Assembly (NCBI GenBank): GCA_963805455.1
Contig: CAWDUJ010000015.1
Span: forward strand, 62,001-126,000
From: VRUE01 sp963805455
GTDB lineage: Bacteria; Actinomycetota; Thermoleophilia; Solirubrobacterales; 70-9
DNA: 64,000 nt
Reading direction: 5' to 3'
The notes under the pieces are model-generated. The model did no database searches. It worked only from the letters and a program-made list of their open reading frames with translations, and had not been told where the DNA came from. The position numbers and the translations under genes were made by a program. Shown one piece after another: positions 1 to 7,566 of the stretch (position 1 is its first letter; each line of letters starts with the position of its first letter).

Positions 1-752
1 CGTTCGCGCGGGGCGACTGGTTCGCGGCGGCGAGCGAGGCGGATGTGGTCGTCACCTTCTGGGGGAAGCCCCGACGCCGGACCGCGGGTGTGTGGATGCA
101 CCAGTGCGGCTCCCTCGATGAGGCACTCGCCGCCCGGGCCGCTGGCGCCGACGCCCTGATCCTCCAGGGCGTCGAGGCAGGGGGCCATGTGCGGGGAGCG
201 CTCCCGGCCCTCGACCTGCTCTCCAGGGTCAGAAGTGAGGCGCCCACCGAGTACCCGCTGTTGCTGGCCGGCGGCGTCGCCGAATCCGATGACGTGGGCC
301 GGGCGCTCGAGGCCGGCGCCAGCGCCGCCGTCGCCGGCACCCGGTTCCTGCTCTCCGAGGAGAGCCGCGCCCACCCCGGCTACCTCGAACGCCTGCTCGC
401 GGCCGAGGACACCTTCCTCACCGAGCTGTTCGGCGCCGGCTGGCCGGCCCCGCACCGGGTCATCGCCAACGCTGCGACCGAGCACTGGCTGACGGCCGAC
501 CGACGCGGCCCGGCGCTGAATCGCTGGCTCAACCGCGTTACGGCGCCAGGGGCGCGCTATATGCCTGCCGGACTGGAAGCACGGATGATTCGCGCCCAGC
601 GGCCGGACGGTCGATTGCTGACCCCGGCCGGGCCCACCGACGACGGCCCCGAGACGCTGCTTGCCGCGGGCCCCCTCTACGCGGGCCAGACCGTGGCGCG
701 GATAACCGACGTCAGGCCGGCCGCGGATCTTGTTCGGGCTCTGGCACCGTGA
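1..752 (+). CDS. Nitronate monooxygenase family protein, 5' end outside window
   Basis: C-terminal 249 residues of a FMN-dependent nitronate monooxygenase (2-nitropropane dioxygenase-like) TIM barrel; the frame is open from base 3, so the start lies outside the window. Visible family features are the segment with GVEAGGHVRG, the glycine-rich phosphate-binding strand LLAGGVAESDDV, and AGTRFLLSEES, where the FMN phosphate is usually held. The reaction would be oxidation of alkyl nitronates, but substrates in this family are rarely predictable from sequence. Its 3' end overlaps the convergent amtB gene by 41 bp. Confidence 0.85.
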   Translation, partial: FARGDWFAAASEADVVVTFWGKPRRRTAGVWMHQCGSLDEALAARAAGADALILQGVEAGGHVRGALPALDLLSRVRSEAPTEYPLLLAGGVAESDDVGRALEAGASAAVAGTRFLLSEESRAHPGYLERLLAAEDTFLTELFGAGWPAPHRVIANAATEHWLTADRRGPALNRWLNRVTAPGARYMPAGLEARMIRAQRPDGRLLTPAGPTDDGPETLLAAGPLYAGQTVARITDVRPAADLVRALAP

Positions 753-2004
753 AGTCCTCGGTGGTGATCAGGATCGCGCCCTCGCCGGTCACGTAGGCCT
801 CCTCGCCGTGTTGGATCACGTCCATGCCGATCGCCTCCTGGTTTTCAGTCGCCCGTAGCGGCATCAGCAGCCCGATCACCTTGAGGAGCACGAAGGTGGC
901 GGTGAAGGCGTAGACGGGAGCCGCCAGCGCTGCCAGCGCCTGGTGCCCGAGTTGAGCCGCGTTGCCGTAGATGAGGCCGTCGGAGACACCGTTCCAGGAT
1001 GCCTCCGCAAAGACGCCGATGAAAAGGATGCCGAACAGCCCCGCCATCCCGTGGGCGGCGAGGACGTCGAGCGTCTCGTCGACCCGCGTCCGCGTGCGCC
1101 AGACGATCACCCCATAGCTGGGGAACGCCGCGAGAGCGCCCAGCGCCATCGCCCAGCCGGGGCTGATGTAGCCGCCGGCCGGGGTGATCGCGACACAGCC
1201 GACGACGATCGCCGTCGCCGCCCCGACCGCGGTCGCTTTCCGGCCGCGAATGATGTCGAGGGCGAACCAGACGACGAGCGTGCAGGCCGGGCAGAGCAGG
1301 GTGTTGGTGAAGGCGAGGACGCTGGCATTGCCGGTCGAGAAGCCGCTGCCGCCGTTGAAGCCGAACCAACCGAACCAGAGCAGGCCGGCGCCAAGCAGGA
1401 CGTAGAGCGCGTTGTGGGGGAGCAGGGCCTGGCGCCCGTAGTCCTTGCGGGCGCCGACGACGAGGGCGGCCGCCAGCGCCGAGAATCCGGATCCCATCTC
1501 GACCGGCACGCCACCGGCGAAGTCGAGGGTGCCGCCCTCCTGCAGCCAGCCACCGCCGAAGGCCCAGTGGGCGAGGACCGCGTAGACGAGCACCGACCAG
1601 AGGGCCGCGAATAGGAGGAAGGAGCCGAACCGCATCCGCTCGACCACCGCCCCGGAGACCAGGGCGACGGTGATGATGCAGAAGGTCGCCTGGAAGGCCA
1701 TGAAGACGAGCTCGGGGATCGCCGTCCCTTCGCGGGGGGCGAAGTCGACGCCGCTGAGGAACCCGTTACCCAGGCCGCCGATCAGGTCGCCGGTGCCGTC
1801 GAAGGCGAGCGAGTAGCCGACCGCCGCCCAGGTGACCGCGGCGACGGCGATCGCGCCGACGCACATCATGAAGGTGTTGAGGGTGTTCTTCGACCGCACC
1901 AGGCCGGCGTAGAAGAGGCCGAGCGCCGGGGTCATCATCAGGACCAGCGCCGTCGCGACCAGCATCCAGGCGGTGTCGCCGGCGCTGATTCCCGGGCTCG
2001 TCAT
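712..2004 (-). CDS. amtB: Ammonium transporter, Amt family, with Glu at first pore-His position
   Basis: Integral membrane ammonium channel of 430 residues with about eleven hydrophobic segments. The start is the ATG whose first bases overlap the glnK stop (ATGA), so the two are translationally coupled. The second pore histidine is present at residue 318 (context AAHGMAG). The first pore position, normally His in a VHINAG-type motif, is Glu169 here (GGVPVEMGSG). Glu at this site is known from yeast Mep1/Mep3-type transporters. The C-terminal cytosolic tail after MPLRATENQEAIGMD is about 40 residues long and is where PII would dock. The gene follows glnK in one operon and overlaps the nitronate monooxygenase gene at its 3' end. 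Confidence 0.95.
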   Translation of the reverse strand: MTSPGISAGDTAWMLVATALVLMMTPALGLFYAGLVRSKNTLNTFMMCVGAIAVAAVTWAAVGYSLAFDGTGDLIGGLGNGFLSGVDFAPREGTAIPELVFMAFQATFCIITVALVSGAVVERMRFGSFLLFAALWSVLVYAVLAHWAFGGGWLQEGGTLDFAGGVPVEMGSGFSALAAALVVGARKDYGRQALLPHNALYVLLGAGLLWFGWFGFNGGSGFSTGNASVLAFTNTLLCPACTLVVWFALDIIRGRKATAVGAATAIVVGCVAITPAGGYISPGWAMALGALAAFPSYGVIVWRTRTRVDETLDVLAAHGMAGLFGILFIGVFAEASWNGVSDGLIYGNAAQLGHQALAALAAPVYAFTATFVLLKVIGLLMPLRATENQEAIGMDVIQHGEEAYVTGEGAILITTEDFTVPEPEQDPRPA

Positions 2005-2354
2005 TTGTCCACCGGGGTGACCGCGCCCATGTCGGTGTCGCCGGTGCGGATGCGGACCGCGTGCTCCAGCGGCAGGACGAAGATCTTGCCGTCGCCGACC
2101 TCGCCGGTGCGAGCGCCCTCGCACAGCGCATTGACCGTCGTCTCCACGTACTCGTCGGAGACGGCGATCTCCAGCCTGACCTTGTCGGAGAGGCCCATCT
2201 GGACGGTGACACCGCGGTAGGTCTCGACCCGCTCGAGCTCACCCCCGTGTCCCTGCACGCGGCTCATCGAGACCCCCCGCACATCGGCGCGGTAGAGAGC
2301 CTCGAGCACATCGTTCGCCTTCTCCGGCCGCACGATGCCGATCACCAGTTTCAC
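2001..2354 (-). CDS. glnK: Nitrogen regulatory protein PII
   Basis: PII trimer subunit of 117 residues, which senses ATP/ADP and 2-oxoglutarate and gates the partner ammonium channel. The start is GTG, chosen because GGGAGGAGGG lies just upstream and the protein then begins MKLVIGIVRPEK, as in the family. The C-terminal signature TGEVGDGKIFVLPLE is intact. In the T-loop the usual Tyr51 uridylylation site is Val (YRGVTVQ), so classical uridylylation by GlnD is unlikely. It overlaps amtB by 4 bp, the standard glnK-amtB arrangement, which indicates that its target is AmtB. Confidence 0.95.
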   Translation of the reverse strand: MKLVIGIVRPEKANDVLEALYRADVRGVSMSRVQGHGGELERVETYRGVTVQMGLSDKVRLEIAVSDEYVETTVNALCEGARTGEVGDGKIFVLPLEHAVRIRTGDTDMGAVTPVDK

Positions 2355-2433
2355 GTTCTTCCCTCCTCCCGACTGCCCGACTGGCGGGACGAGCCTATTT
2401 GACCTGGGGCCCGAATGAGCCGATAAGGGGTGA

Positions 2434-3135
2434 ATGAAGTTCGGACTCCTCCTCGCTGCCGCGCTCGCGCTGGCCGGTTTGGCGCTGCTCTCGACCGCGC
2501 CGGCCGACTCCAAGGCCGCGGACTATGACTGCGCCGACTTCTCCAACCAGGCGCAGGCCCAGACATATCTCCTGCCCGGCGATCCCTATCGGCTCGACGG
2601 GGACGGCGACGGGGTCGCCTGTGAGGACCTGCCCTGCCCCTGCTCCTCGTCGAGGCCGGCTCCGGTGGCTCCCGCCCCCGTGGCGCCAACGCCGGCGCCG
2701 ACCCGGGAAGGGGTCGTCCTCGACCACGTTGTCGACGGCGATACCCTCGAGGTCCGATTCTCCGATGACAGAACCGCCTCGGTCCGGCTGATCGGCATCG
2801 ATACCCCCGAGAAGTACTACGCGACCGAGTGCGGGTCCGAGCAGGCGTCGGCCGCGATGGAAAGGCGGGTCCAGCCCGGGCGGCGGCTGCGACTGATCTC
2901 CGACCCGACCCAGGACCGGGTAGACCAATATGGGCGCCTGCTGCGGTACGTGCGGCTGTTCGGCAGCGGGCGCGACCTGGGACAGGCACAGATCCGATCG
3001 GGGTGGGCCAAGATCTACATCTTCGAAACGCCCTTCAGGCGCCTCGGCGCCTACCGGCGGGCCCAGCGAAGCGCCGAGAGAGCCGGGCGGGGGATCTGGT
3101 CAGCCTGCGGGGGTCGAAATCACCTGCCGGCGTAG
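2434..3135 (+). CDS. Secreted Excalibur-domain thermonuclease (SNase family)
   Basis: Exported nuclease of 233 residues. Residues 1-27 form a signal peptide. Residues 30-64 are an Excalibur domain (YDCADF...LDGDGDGVACE), a short calcium-binding module. A Pro/Ala linker follows, then a staphylococcal-nuclease fold from about residue 93. The SNase catalytic set is present: Arg118, Asp123 and Glu126 in RLIGIDTPE and Arg168 in QYGRLLRYV. It probably degrades extracellular DNA or RNA in a calcium-dependent way. The ATG follows AAGGGGTGA. It is divergent from glnK with an 79-bp gap. Confidence 0.92.
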   Translation: MKFGLLLAAALALAGLALLSTAPADSKAADYDCADFSNQAQAQTYLLPGDPYRLDGDGDGVACEDLPCPCSSSRPAPVAPAPVAPTPAPTREGVVLDHVVDGDTLEVRFSDDRTASVRLIGIDTPEKYYATECGSEQASAAMERRVQPGRRLRLISDPTQDRVDQYGRLLRYVRLFGSGRDLGQAQIRSGWAKIYIFETPFRRLGAYRRAQRSAERAGRGIWSACGGRNHLPA

Positions 3136-3142
3136 CGCGCGG

Positions 3143-3424
3143 CTAGGCGGTGACCAGATTCACGATCTCGGCCACCCGCTCCTCAGGCTGGCCCTCGAAG
3201 CCACCCTCGACGGGCATGCTCGGCAGCAGCTTCTCCTGGACGAAGCGGTCGGCGTGCTCCTTGGAGTCCCAGACGGCGGCGATGAGGAAGCCCCCATCGG
3301 TCGGACCGGCCGCGTGGTAGGTCTGCCCCTCCGGCAGGCCACCGGGCGGGTGAACGACCTCGATCGTCGCCCTGTACTGGTCCTCGGTCGCTCCCGGCCA
3401 GAAGTGCGACAGCAGGTAAGCCAT
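3143..3424 (-). CDS. Antibiotic biosynthesis monooxygenase-like protein (ABM/EthD-like fold)
   Basis: A 93-residue single-domain protein whose pattern (MAYLLSHFWPG start, central TYHAAGP and IAAVWDSKEHADRF) fits small dimeric alpha-beta barrel proteins of the ABM group. VWDSKEHADRF is the typical helix after the third strand. Such proteins are often haem-degrading, quinol-oxidising or simply ligand-binding, and no substrate can be assigned. It is convergent with the upstream secreted nuclease (7 bp between stops). Confidence 0.75.
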   Translation of the reverse strand: MAYLLSHFWPGATEDQYRATIEVVHPPGGLPEGQTYHAAGPTDGGFLIAAVWDSKEHADRFVQEKLLPSMPVEGGFEGQPEERVAEIVNLVTA

Positions 3425-3517
3425 GGGTGATCCTTTCGTTGAGGTCGGCCGAGCCTATTCCCCTCTGTGAGAGGCTGGAGCGGTCTTGTCCTCCGTCCAC
3501 GGATCCAAGGAGGTCAT

Positions 3518-4159
3518 ATGAAGACACTGAGCGAGAGGCTTTCCTACGCCAACGTCATCGCGACGCTCGCGCTCTTCCTCGCGTTGGGCGGGGTCGGCAT
3601 CGCCGCGACCAAGCTGCCGAAGAACTCGGTCGGCACAAAGCAGCTGAAGAAGAACTCCGTCACCGGTGCGAAGGTCAAGAAGCACACGCTGACGGGCAAG
3701 AACATCAACCTGTCCAAGCTCGGGACGGTTCCGTCCGCGACCAACGCCGGCACCGCGAGCGCGCTGACGCCGCTCGAACCGTTCCACGCGGTCGGAGCCC
3801 CGGGGGAGCCCCTGTTCCTCGACGGGACGGTCACCCGGCCACCCGAACAGGGCGTCAGCTTCCACCCGGTCGGCTTCTACAAGGACCACGAGGGCATCGT
3901 CCATCTCGAAGGCCTGGCCAACGTCGGCCCGGGCGAAAGCGGCGAAGAAGGCCTGATCTTCCTCCTGCCTCCCGGGTTCCGCCCAGCGCCCGGAGTCTCG
4001 CTCTCGTTCCCGAGCGTCGACTCCGGAACCATCCTCTCCGTCCTCGGCGCCGGCGTGAAATCCAAAACCGGGCAGGACATCTCGGGAGCCGTCCTTGCGT
4101 TCGAAGGAAAGGAAACGGTCGCCAGCCTCAACGGGGTCTCCTTCCGCGCCGAAGGCTGA
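3518..4159 (+). CDS. Secreted LPKNSVG-motif protein, paralogue 1
   Basis: A 213-residue exported protein of unknown function. The ATG was chosen because AAGGAGGT sits 4 nt upstream; the frame is open further 5' but without such a site. Residues 1-32 are a signal or anchor segment (short charged start, then VIATLALFLALGGVGIAAT). Next is a Lys/Asn/Thr repeat-like stretch (LPKNSVGTKQLKKNSVTGAK, then KKHTLTGKNI), then LGTVPSA, and a C-terminal domain with GFYKDHEGIVHLEG and LPPGFRPAPG. The same architecture occurs at 5653-6294, and the N-terminal half also at 41748-42341. The motif KDHEGIVHLEG resembles phage tail or surface-associated folds only loosely; no function is claimed. Confidence 0.8.
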   Translation: MKTLSERLSYANVIATLALFLALGGVGIAATKLPKNSVGTKQLKKNSVTGAKVKKHTLTGKNINLSKLGTVPSATNAGTASALTPLEPFHAVGAPGEPLFLDGTVTRPPEQGVSFHPVGFYKDHEGIVHLEGLANVGPGESGEEGLIFLLPPGFRPAPGVSLSFPSVDSGTILSVLGAGVKSKTGQDISGAVLAFEGKETVASLNGVSFRAEG

Positions 4160-4224
4160 GCTGAGGGGAGCGCCGCGGCCGTGACTTCGGCGGCCGCGGC
4201 GGGTGGGGGTGCGAGAATCGCCGG

Positions 4225-4767
4225 GTGCCCCGCACCCTGCTCATCGTCGACATCCAGAACGACTACTTCCCCGGCGGGGCATTCCCCCTGGTCGAGCCGG
4301 AGGCCGCGGCGGCAGCGGCGAGGCGCCTGCTCGACGGATTCCGCGCGGCCGGCGAGCCCGTCGTCCACCTGCACCACGTCTGGGACGCCCCCGATGCCGA
4401 GTTCATGCGCCCCGGCACGCCCGGCGTCGAGATCCACCCCGAGGTCGCGCCGGCCGCCGGCGAGCGGGTGATCGAGAAGGCGGAGCCCAACGGCTTCCTC
4501 GGCACACCGCTCGAGGAGACCCTGCGGGAACGAGGCGCCGGGCCGCTCGTGATCGCCGGGATGATGACCTGCATCTGCGTCGACGCCACCGCCCGCGCCG
4601 CCTCCGACCTCGGCTTCGAGGTGACCGTCGCCGCCGATGCGGTCGCCGCCCCCGACCTCGAGTTCGGCGGCGTCTCGGTCCCCGCCGCCTCGGTCAACGC
4701 CGCCTTCCTGGCGGCGCTCGCCGACAGCTACGGCGAGGTCCTCAGCGCTGACGAGATCTCCGCGTAG
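4225..4767 (+). CDS. Isochorismatase-family cysteine hydrolase
   Basis: A 180-residue Rossmann-like cysteine hydrolase related to nicotinamidase and isochorismatase. The expected triad is visible: Asp9 in LLIVDIQNDYF, Lys in VIEKAEPNGF, and the nucleophilic Cys in GMMTCICVDAT, preceded by the cis-peptide-type IAG. The conserved ending ASVNAAFLAAL is present. The start is GTG. A GAGAAT box ends 6 nt before it, so the message may be leaderless. The substrate could be nicotinamide, a carbamoylated amine or a ureido compound; sequence alone does not decide. Confidence 0.88.
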   Translation: MPRTLLIVDIQNDYFPGGAFPLVEPEAAAAAARRLLDGFRAAGEPVVHLHHVWDAPDAEFMRPGTPGVEIHPEVAPAAGERVIEKAEPNGFLGTPLEETLRERGAGPLVIAGMMTCICVDATARAASDLGFEVTVAADAVAAPDLEFGGVSVPAASVNAAFLAALADSYGEVLSADEISA

Positions 4768-5013
4768 GGGTCCTACCGACCGGTCCAAGAAAACTCGGGC
4801 AGCGAACGGTCGCCCATGGGGGTCGCAAGGAACGGGCGCATCAGGCTCGACCTGCCGGGTGTCGATCGCCTGCCCCCTGGACGACATGTCCTGCATCTGG
4901 AGGGAAGAGACGGGGAACGGCCTTCGTCGTGGGGTAGTCGGGATTAGGATGGCATCAGGAGCTTCGGAGTGACGAGTCGATCCGTCGAGACACGACCAGG
5001 GGAGAGTCAGACC

Positions 5014-5649
5014 ATGCAAGCGAAGGCAAATTTGGGAAATCCGGTTCTCTGGCCGCTGGCGGCGCTGCTGATCGCGGCCCTGCTGCTGGTCGGTCTGACG
5101 AGCTCGGCGTCGGCCGGTAGCGGCGACAAGGGCACGGCCCAGGCTGCGAAGAAGAAATGCAAAAGACATTCGAAAGGGAGCGGCAAGGCCAGCACCAAGA
5201 GGAAGAAATGTCATCACAAAAGGCCCGGGTCGAAGCCGACAACCCCGCCGGCCGCGACCGTTCCGGCGGCACCGGCAGTGCTCTCGATCAACCCACCGGG
5301 CTTCAACTTCGGCGCCGTCGAACACGGCGGATTCGGCTCCTGCGGGGCCGACCCAGACCCCAACTGCCCGACGCAGGCGTTCACCGTCACCAACATCGGC
5401 GCGGCGATGAGCGGGGTGCCCACGGCTTCGTTGGTGGAGACCAAGAACCCGGAAATCGGCGGGGTCGCCGCATTCCAGATCACGTCGAACACCTGCAGCG
5501 CGGCCCTGCCTCCCGGCGGGACCTGCAGTCTGACGGTGAAGTTCGCACCCAACAGCAACGCCGGTGACGAGATGTACTCGTCGCGACTGGACGTCACCGC
5601 GACTCCCGGAAGCACCGCGACGTCCCTCCTGAGCGGGATGGGCAGTTAG
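5014..5649 (+). CDS. Secreted choice-of-anchor-D type beta-sandwich protein
   Basis: A 211-residue exported protein. The start is the ATG after AGGGGAGAG. Residues about 8-33 form the signal peptide (LWPLAALLIAALLLVGLTSS). A very basic Cys/His/Lys segment follows (AAKKKCKRHSKGSG, TKRKKCHHK), then one Ig-like domain of the ASH/choice-of-anchor-D kind (INPPGFNFGAV, QAFTVTNIG, PPGGTCSLTVKFAP) with two likely disulfides. It lies directly upstream of, and 3 bp from, an LPKNSVG protein and probably shares its transcript. A similar basic Cys tail occurs in the protein encoded at 6538-7395. Function unknown; probably attached to the cell surface. Confidence 0.8.
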   Translation: MQAKANLGNPVLWPLAALLIAALLLVGLTSSASAGSGDKGTAQAAKKKCKRHSKGSGKASTKRKKCHHKRPGSKPTTPPAATVPAAPAVLSINPPGFNFGAVEHGGFGSCGADPDPNCPTQAFTVTNIGAAMSGVPTASLVETKNPEIGGVAAFQITSNTCSAALPPGGTCSLTVKFAPNSNAGDEMYSSRLDVTATPGSTATSLLSGMGS

Positions 5650-5652
5650 GCG

Positions 5653-6294
5653 GTGGCGAGGATGAGACGGGAGAAGCTGACCTACGCAAACGTGGTCTCG
5701 ACCCTGTGCCTGTTCCTGCTGCTCGGCGGCGGGGCCTACGCCGCCACCAGGCTGCCCAAGAACAGCGTCGGCACCAAGCAGCTCAAGAACAACGCGGTGA
5801 CCGGCGCCAAGATCAAGAAGGGGACGATCACCGGCTCGAAGATCAAGCTCTCCAGTCTCGGCACGGTGCCCTCCGCCACTTCAGCAACCCATGCAGGGTC
5901 GGCGGACACCCTGCCCCCAATCGAAGCAATGCACGTCGTTGGTACTCCCGGCGAGCCTCAATTCGAAAACGGGAGCGGAAACGTCTCCGATCCCGGCTTC
6001 CCCCTCCAGCCCGTCGCCTTCTACAAGGACCACGAGGGGATCGTCCATCTCGAAGGTATTGCACAGGTCGGCAAAGGAACCACGATCACGGCCGCCTCGA
6101 TTTTCACCCTCCCTCCCGGATTCAGACCTGCGGCGGGGCAATTGCTGGAATTCGTCCAAAACACGACGGAATCCTTTGTGATCATCGGCGGATCGGAAAC
6201 CCCGTTCTCTGGTCTCACAATCGGTGGCAATGTCCTTGGAAAGGAAAAAACGGCAGCTCGGTTGAGCGGCATCACATTCCGAGCCGGTAGCTGA
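5653..6294 (+). CDS. Secreted LPKNSVG-motif protein, paralogue 2
   Basis: A 213-residue exported protein closely related to the one at 3518-4159. It has an N-terminal hydrophobic segment (TYANVVSTLCLFLLLGGGAYAAT), LPKNSVGTKQLKNNAVTGAK and KKGTITGSK, LGTVPSATSA, then AFYKDHEGIVHLEG and FTLPPGFRPAAG. Two starts are possible: GTG at 5653, just after the preceding stop, or ATG at 5662; the homologue supports either. From about 6060 codon use becomes less GC-biased than in neighbours. Function unknown. Confidence 0.78.
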   Translation: MARMRREKLTYANVVSTLCLFLLLGGGAYAATRLPKNSVGTKQLKNNAVTGAKIKKGTITGSKIKLSSLGTVPSATSATHAGSADTLPPIEAMHVVGTPGEPQFENGSGNVSDPGFPLQPVAFYKDHEGIVHLEGIAQVGKGTTITAASIFTLPPGFRPAAGQLLEFVQNTTESFVIIGGSETPFSGLTIGGNVLGKEKTAARLSGITFRAGS

Positions 6295-6537
6295 CCCCAT
6301 TCGGCCGCCGTCGGAACCTCCGGTTGCGGTCCGAACACCCGACACGCGGTAGGGTCGGCCAAGTTCGCCGCTCCCGGTTGATTGCACGTTTCATCCGTAC
6401 CGCTCCTTTGACTCAAACCGCTTCGCTGGAGCGGTGCTTGGCAGCGTGAGCGATTGCTCCGCTACTAGACCATCGACGAAGCGACGTGTGCACATGAATC
6501 TGGCTCACCAACCAGTGTCGGCGATTGAGTGGATCAG

Positions 6538-7395
6538 CTAGCGCGACTTGTGCCGATGCTTCTTCTTGTGCTTCTTCACGCACCTGCCGTGCTTGAGCCG
6601 CTTGCCCTTCTTGCACTTCTTCTTGGCGGGGGCACTCGGCCCGGATTCCCCGCTCGGGGGAGGCCCGGTGCAGAGACTGCCGACGCAACCGCTCTGGCCT
6701 CCGGGTCCACCGATTTCAGCGGTGAGGGCGACCCATTGGTTGGGAATTGTCGATGCTGAGGCACTTTCGCCATCGGCGATCGGAGTGCCCGACACGCAGG
6801 TAAGGCAGGCGTATCCCCAGCCCATTCCTTCGACCGCGGGAAGCGAGGCCTCCGCCCCGGGCGAGCTTTTCTTGAAGAGGGTGACCCCGACCATCTGCCC
6901 GGCGGCGATCGGAACGCTGACCTGGAAGGTGTGGAGGGCGTTTTTTTTCGCGACGGCGGCTGAAACCGCATCGATCGGCTGCACTGGTCCCGAACCGACG
7001 ACTTTGTATTCCTGGGCTGTGATGTGGGACAGGACGCGCAACTGGACGGAGGATTCGGCGCTCACTTCGTTGGTGTAGAGCTGCCAACTGGTAATCGTTC
7101 CGGATTCCGGCGCGGTTAGCTGCTGGCCGGGGGGTCCGGCGGTTGTGAAGATCAACGACCCGTCCGGCCAGGGGATCGCCTGAATGGTGCTTTCGGGGCC
7201 CGGGTTGGTGGGCACCGGGCCGAGGATCGTTGAGGCCTGGGCGAGCCCCGGAGCTACAAGAGCGAGCGCAGTGAGTGTTAGAGCGAGGGCTGTCGAACGT
7301 GCGATCGGCAGGCACGGGACGCTACCAGTCGTTCGCACGAGTGCAGGAGATTCGTTAGGCGGAAGTTCGGCGGGCGTGGCCCATCCTGCGAACAC
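6538..7395 (-). CDS. Secreted protein with basic Cys-rich C-terminal tail
   Basis: Up to 285 residues. The signal segment (STALALTLTALALVAPGLAQA) ends near residue 55 if translation begins at the distal GTG, or earlier if an internal GTG near 7338 is used; neither has an excellent ribosome site. The mature part is a beta-rich domain of about 170 residues (STIQAIPWPDGSLIFTT, GTITSWQLYTNEV) with a CLTC pair, followed by a Ser/Pro linker and a strongly basic tail (KKKCKKGKRLKHGRC, then KKHKKKHRHKSR). The tail resembles the basic segment at 5014-5649. Function unknown; the tail could bind acidic wall polymers. Confidence 0.7.
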   Translation of the reverse strand: MFAGWATPAELPPNESPALVRTTGSVPCLPIARSTALALTLTALALVAPGLAQASTILGPVPTNPGPESTIQAIPWPDGSLIFTTAGPPGQQLTAPESGTITSWQLYTNEVSAESSVQLRVLSHITAQEYKVVGSGPVQPIDAVSAAVAKKNALHTFQVSVPIAAGQMVGVTLFKKSSPGAEASLPAVEGMGWGYACLTCVSGTPIADGESASASTIPNQWVALTAEIGGPGGQSGCVGSLCTGPPPSGESGPSAPAKKKCKKGKRLKHGRCVKKHKKKHRHKSR

Positions 7396-7455
7396 TTACG
7401 CTGCCACCCCTGCCCCGAACGCCCTGCAGAGCGACACATTTGCCTCTACAACCAG

Positions 7456-7529
7456 TGCCGGAGGAGGGACTCGAACCCCCGACACGCGGATTATGATTCC
7501 GCTGCTCTAACCAGCTGAGCTACTCCGGC
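7456..7529 (-). tRNA. tRNA-Met (CAU), elongator type
   Basis: A 74-nt cloverleaf on the minus strand. The acceptor stem GCCGGAG pairs with CTCCGGC, the D arm is GCTC...GAGC, the anticodon stem GCGGA/TCCGC encloses loop ATCATAA with anticodon CAU, and the T arm is GGGGG-TTCGAGT-CCCTC. The acceptor stem starts with a G-C pair, so this is not an initiator tRNA. An Ile2 (lysidine-modified) identity is possible with CAU, but the CTCATAA-like loop context favours elongator Met. No CCA is encoded. Confidence 0.93.
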
Positions 7530-7554
7530 GGGGTGCCGGATGGTAACGGCGGGT

Positions 7555-7560
7555 TAGCCT
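7555..7560 (+). promoter_or_regulatory. -10 box for leaderless ftcD
   Basis: TAGCCT (TAnnnT) ends 6 nt before the ftcD GTG with no Shine-Dalgarno between them. With usual -10 to start-site spacing, transcription would begin at the start codon. No convincing -35 box is seen. Confidence 0.5.
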
Positions 7561-7566
7561 TGCCCG

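Noticed and set aside
6331..6349. A 19-nt stretch matching 17 of 19 bases of the tRNA-Met gene at 7471-7489, possibly an attachment-site remnant around one gene
   Set aside because: The match lacks the tRNA 3' end that site-specific integration would duplicate, and there is no integrase between the two places.
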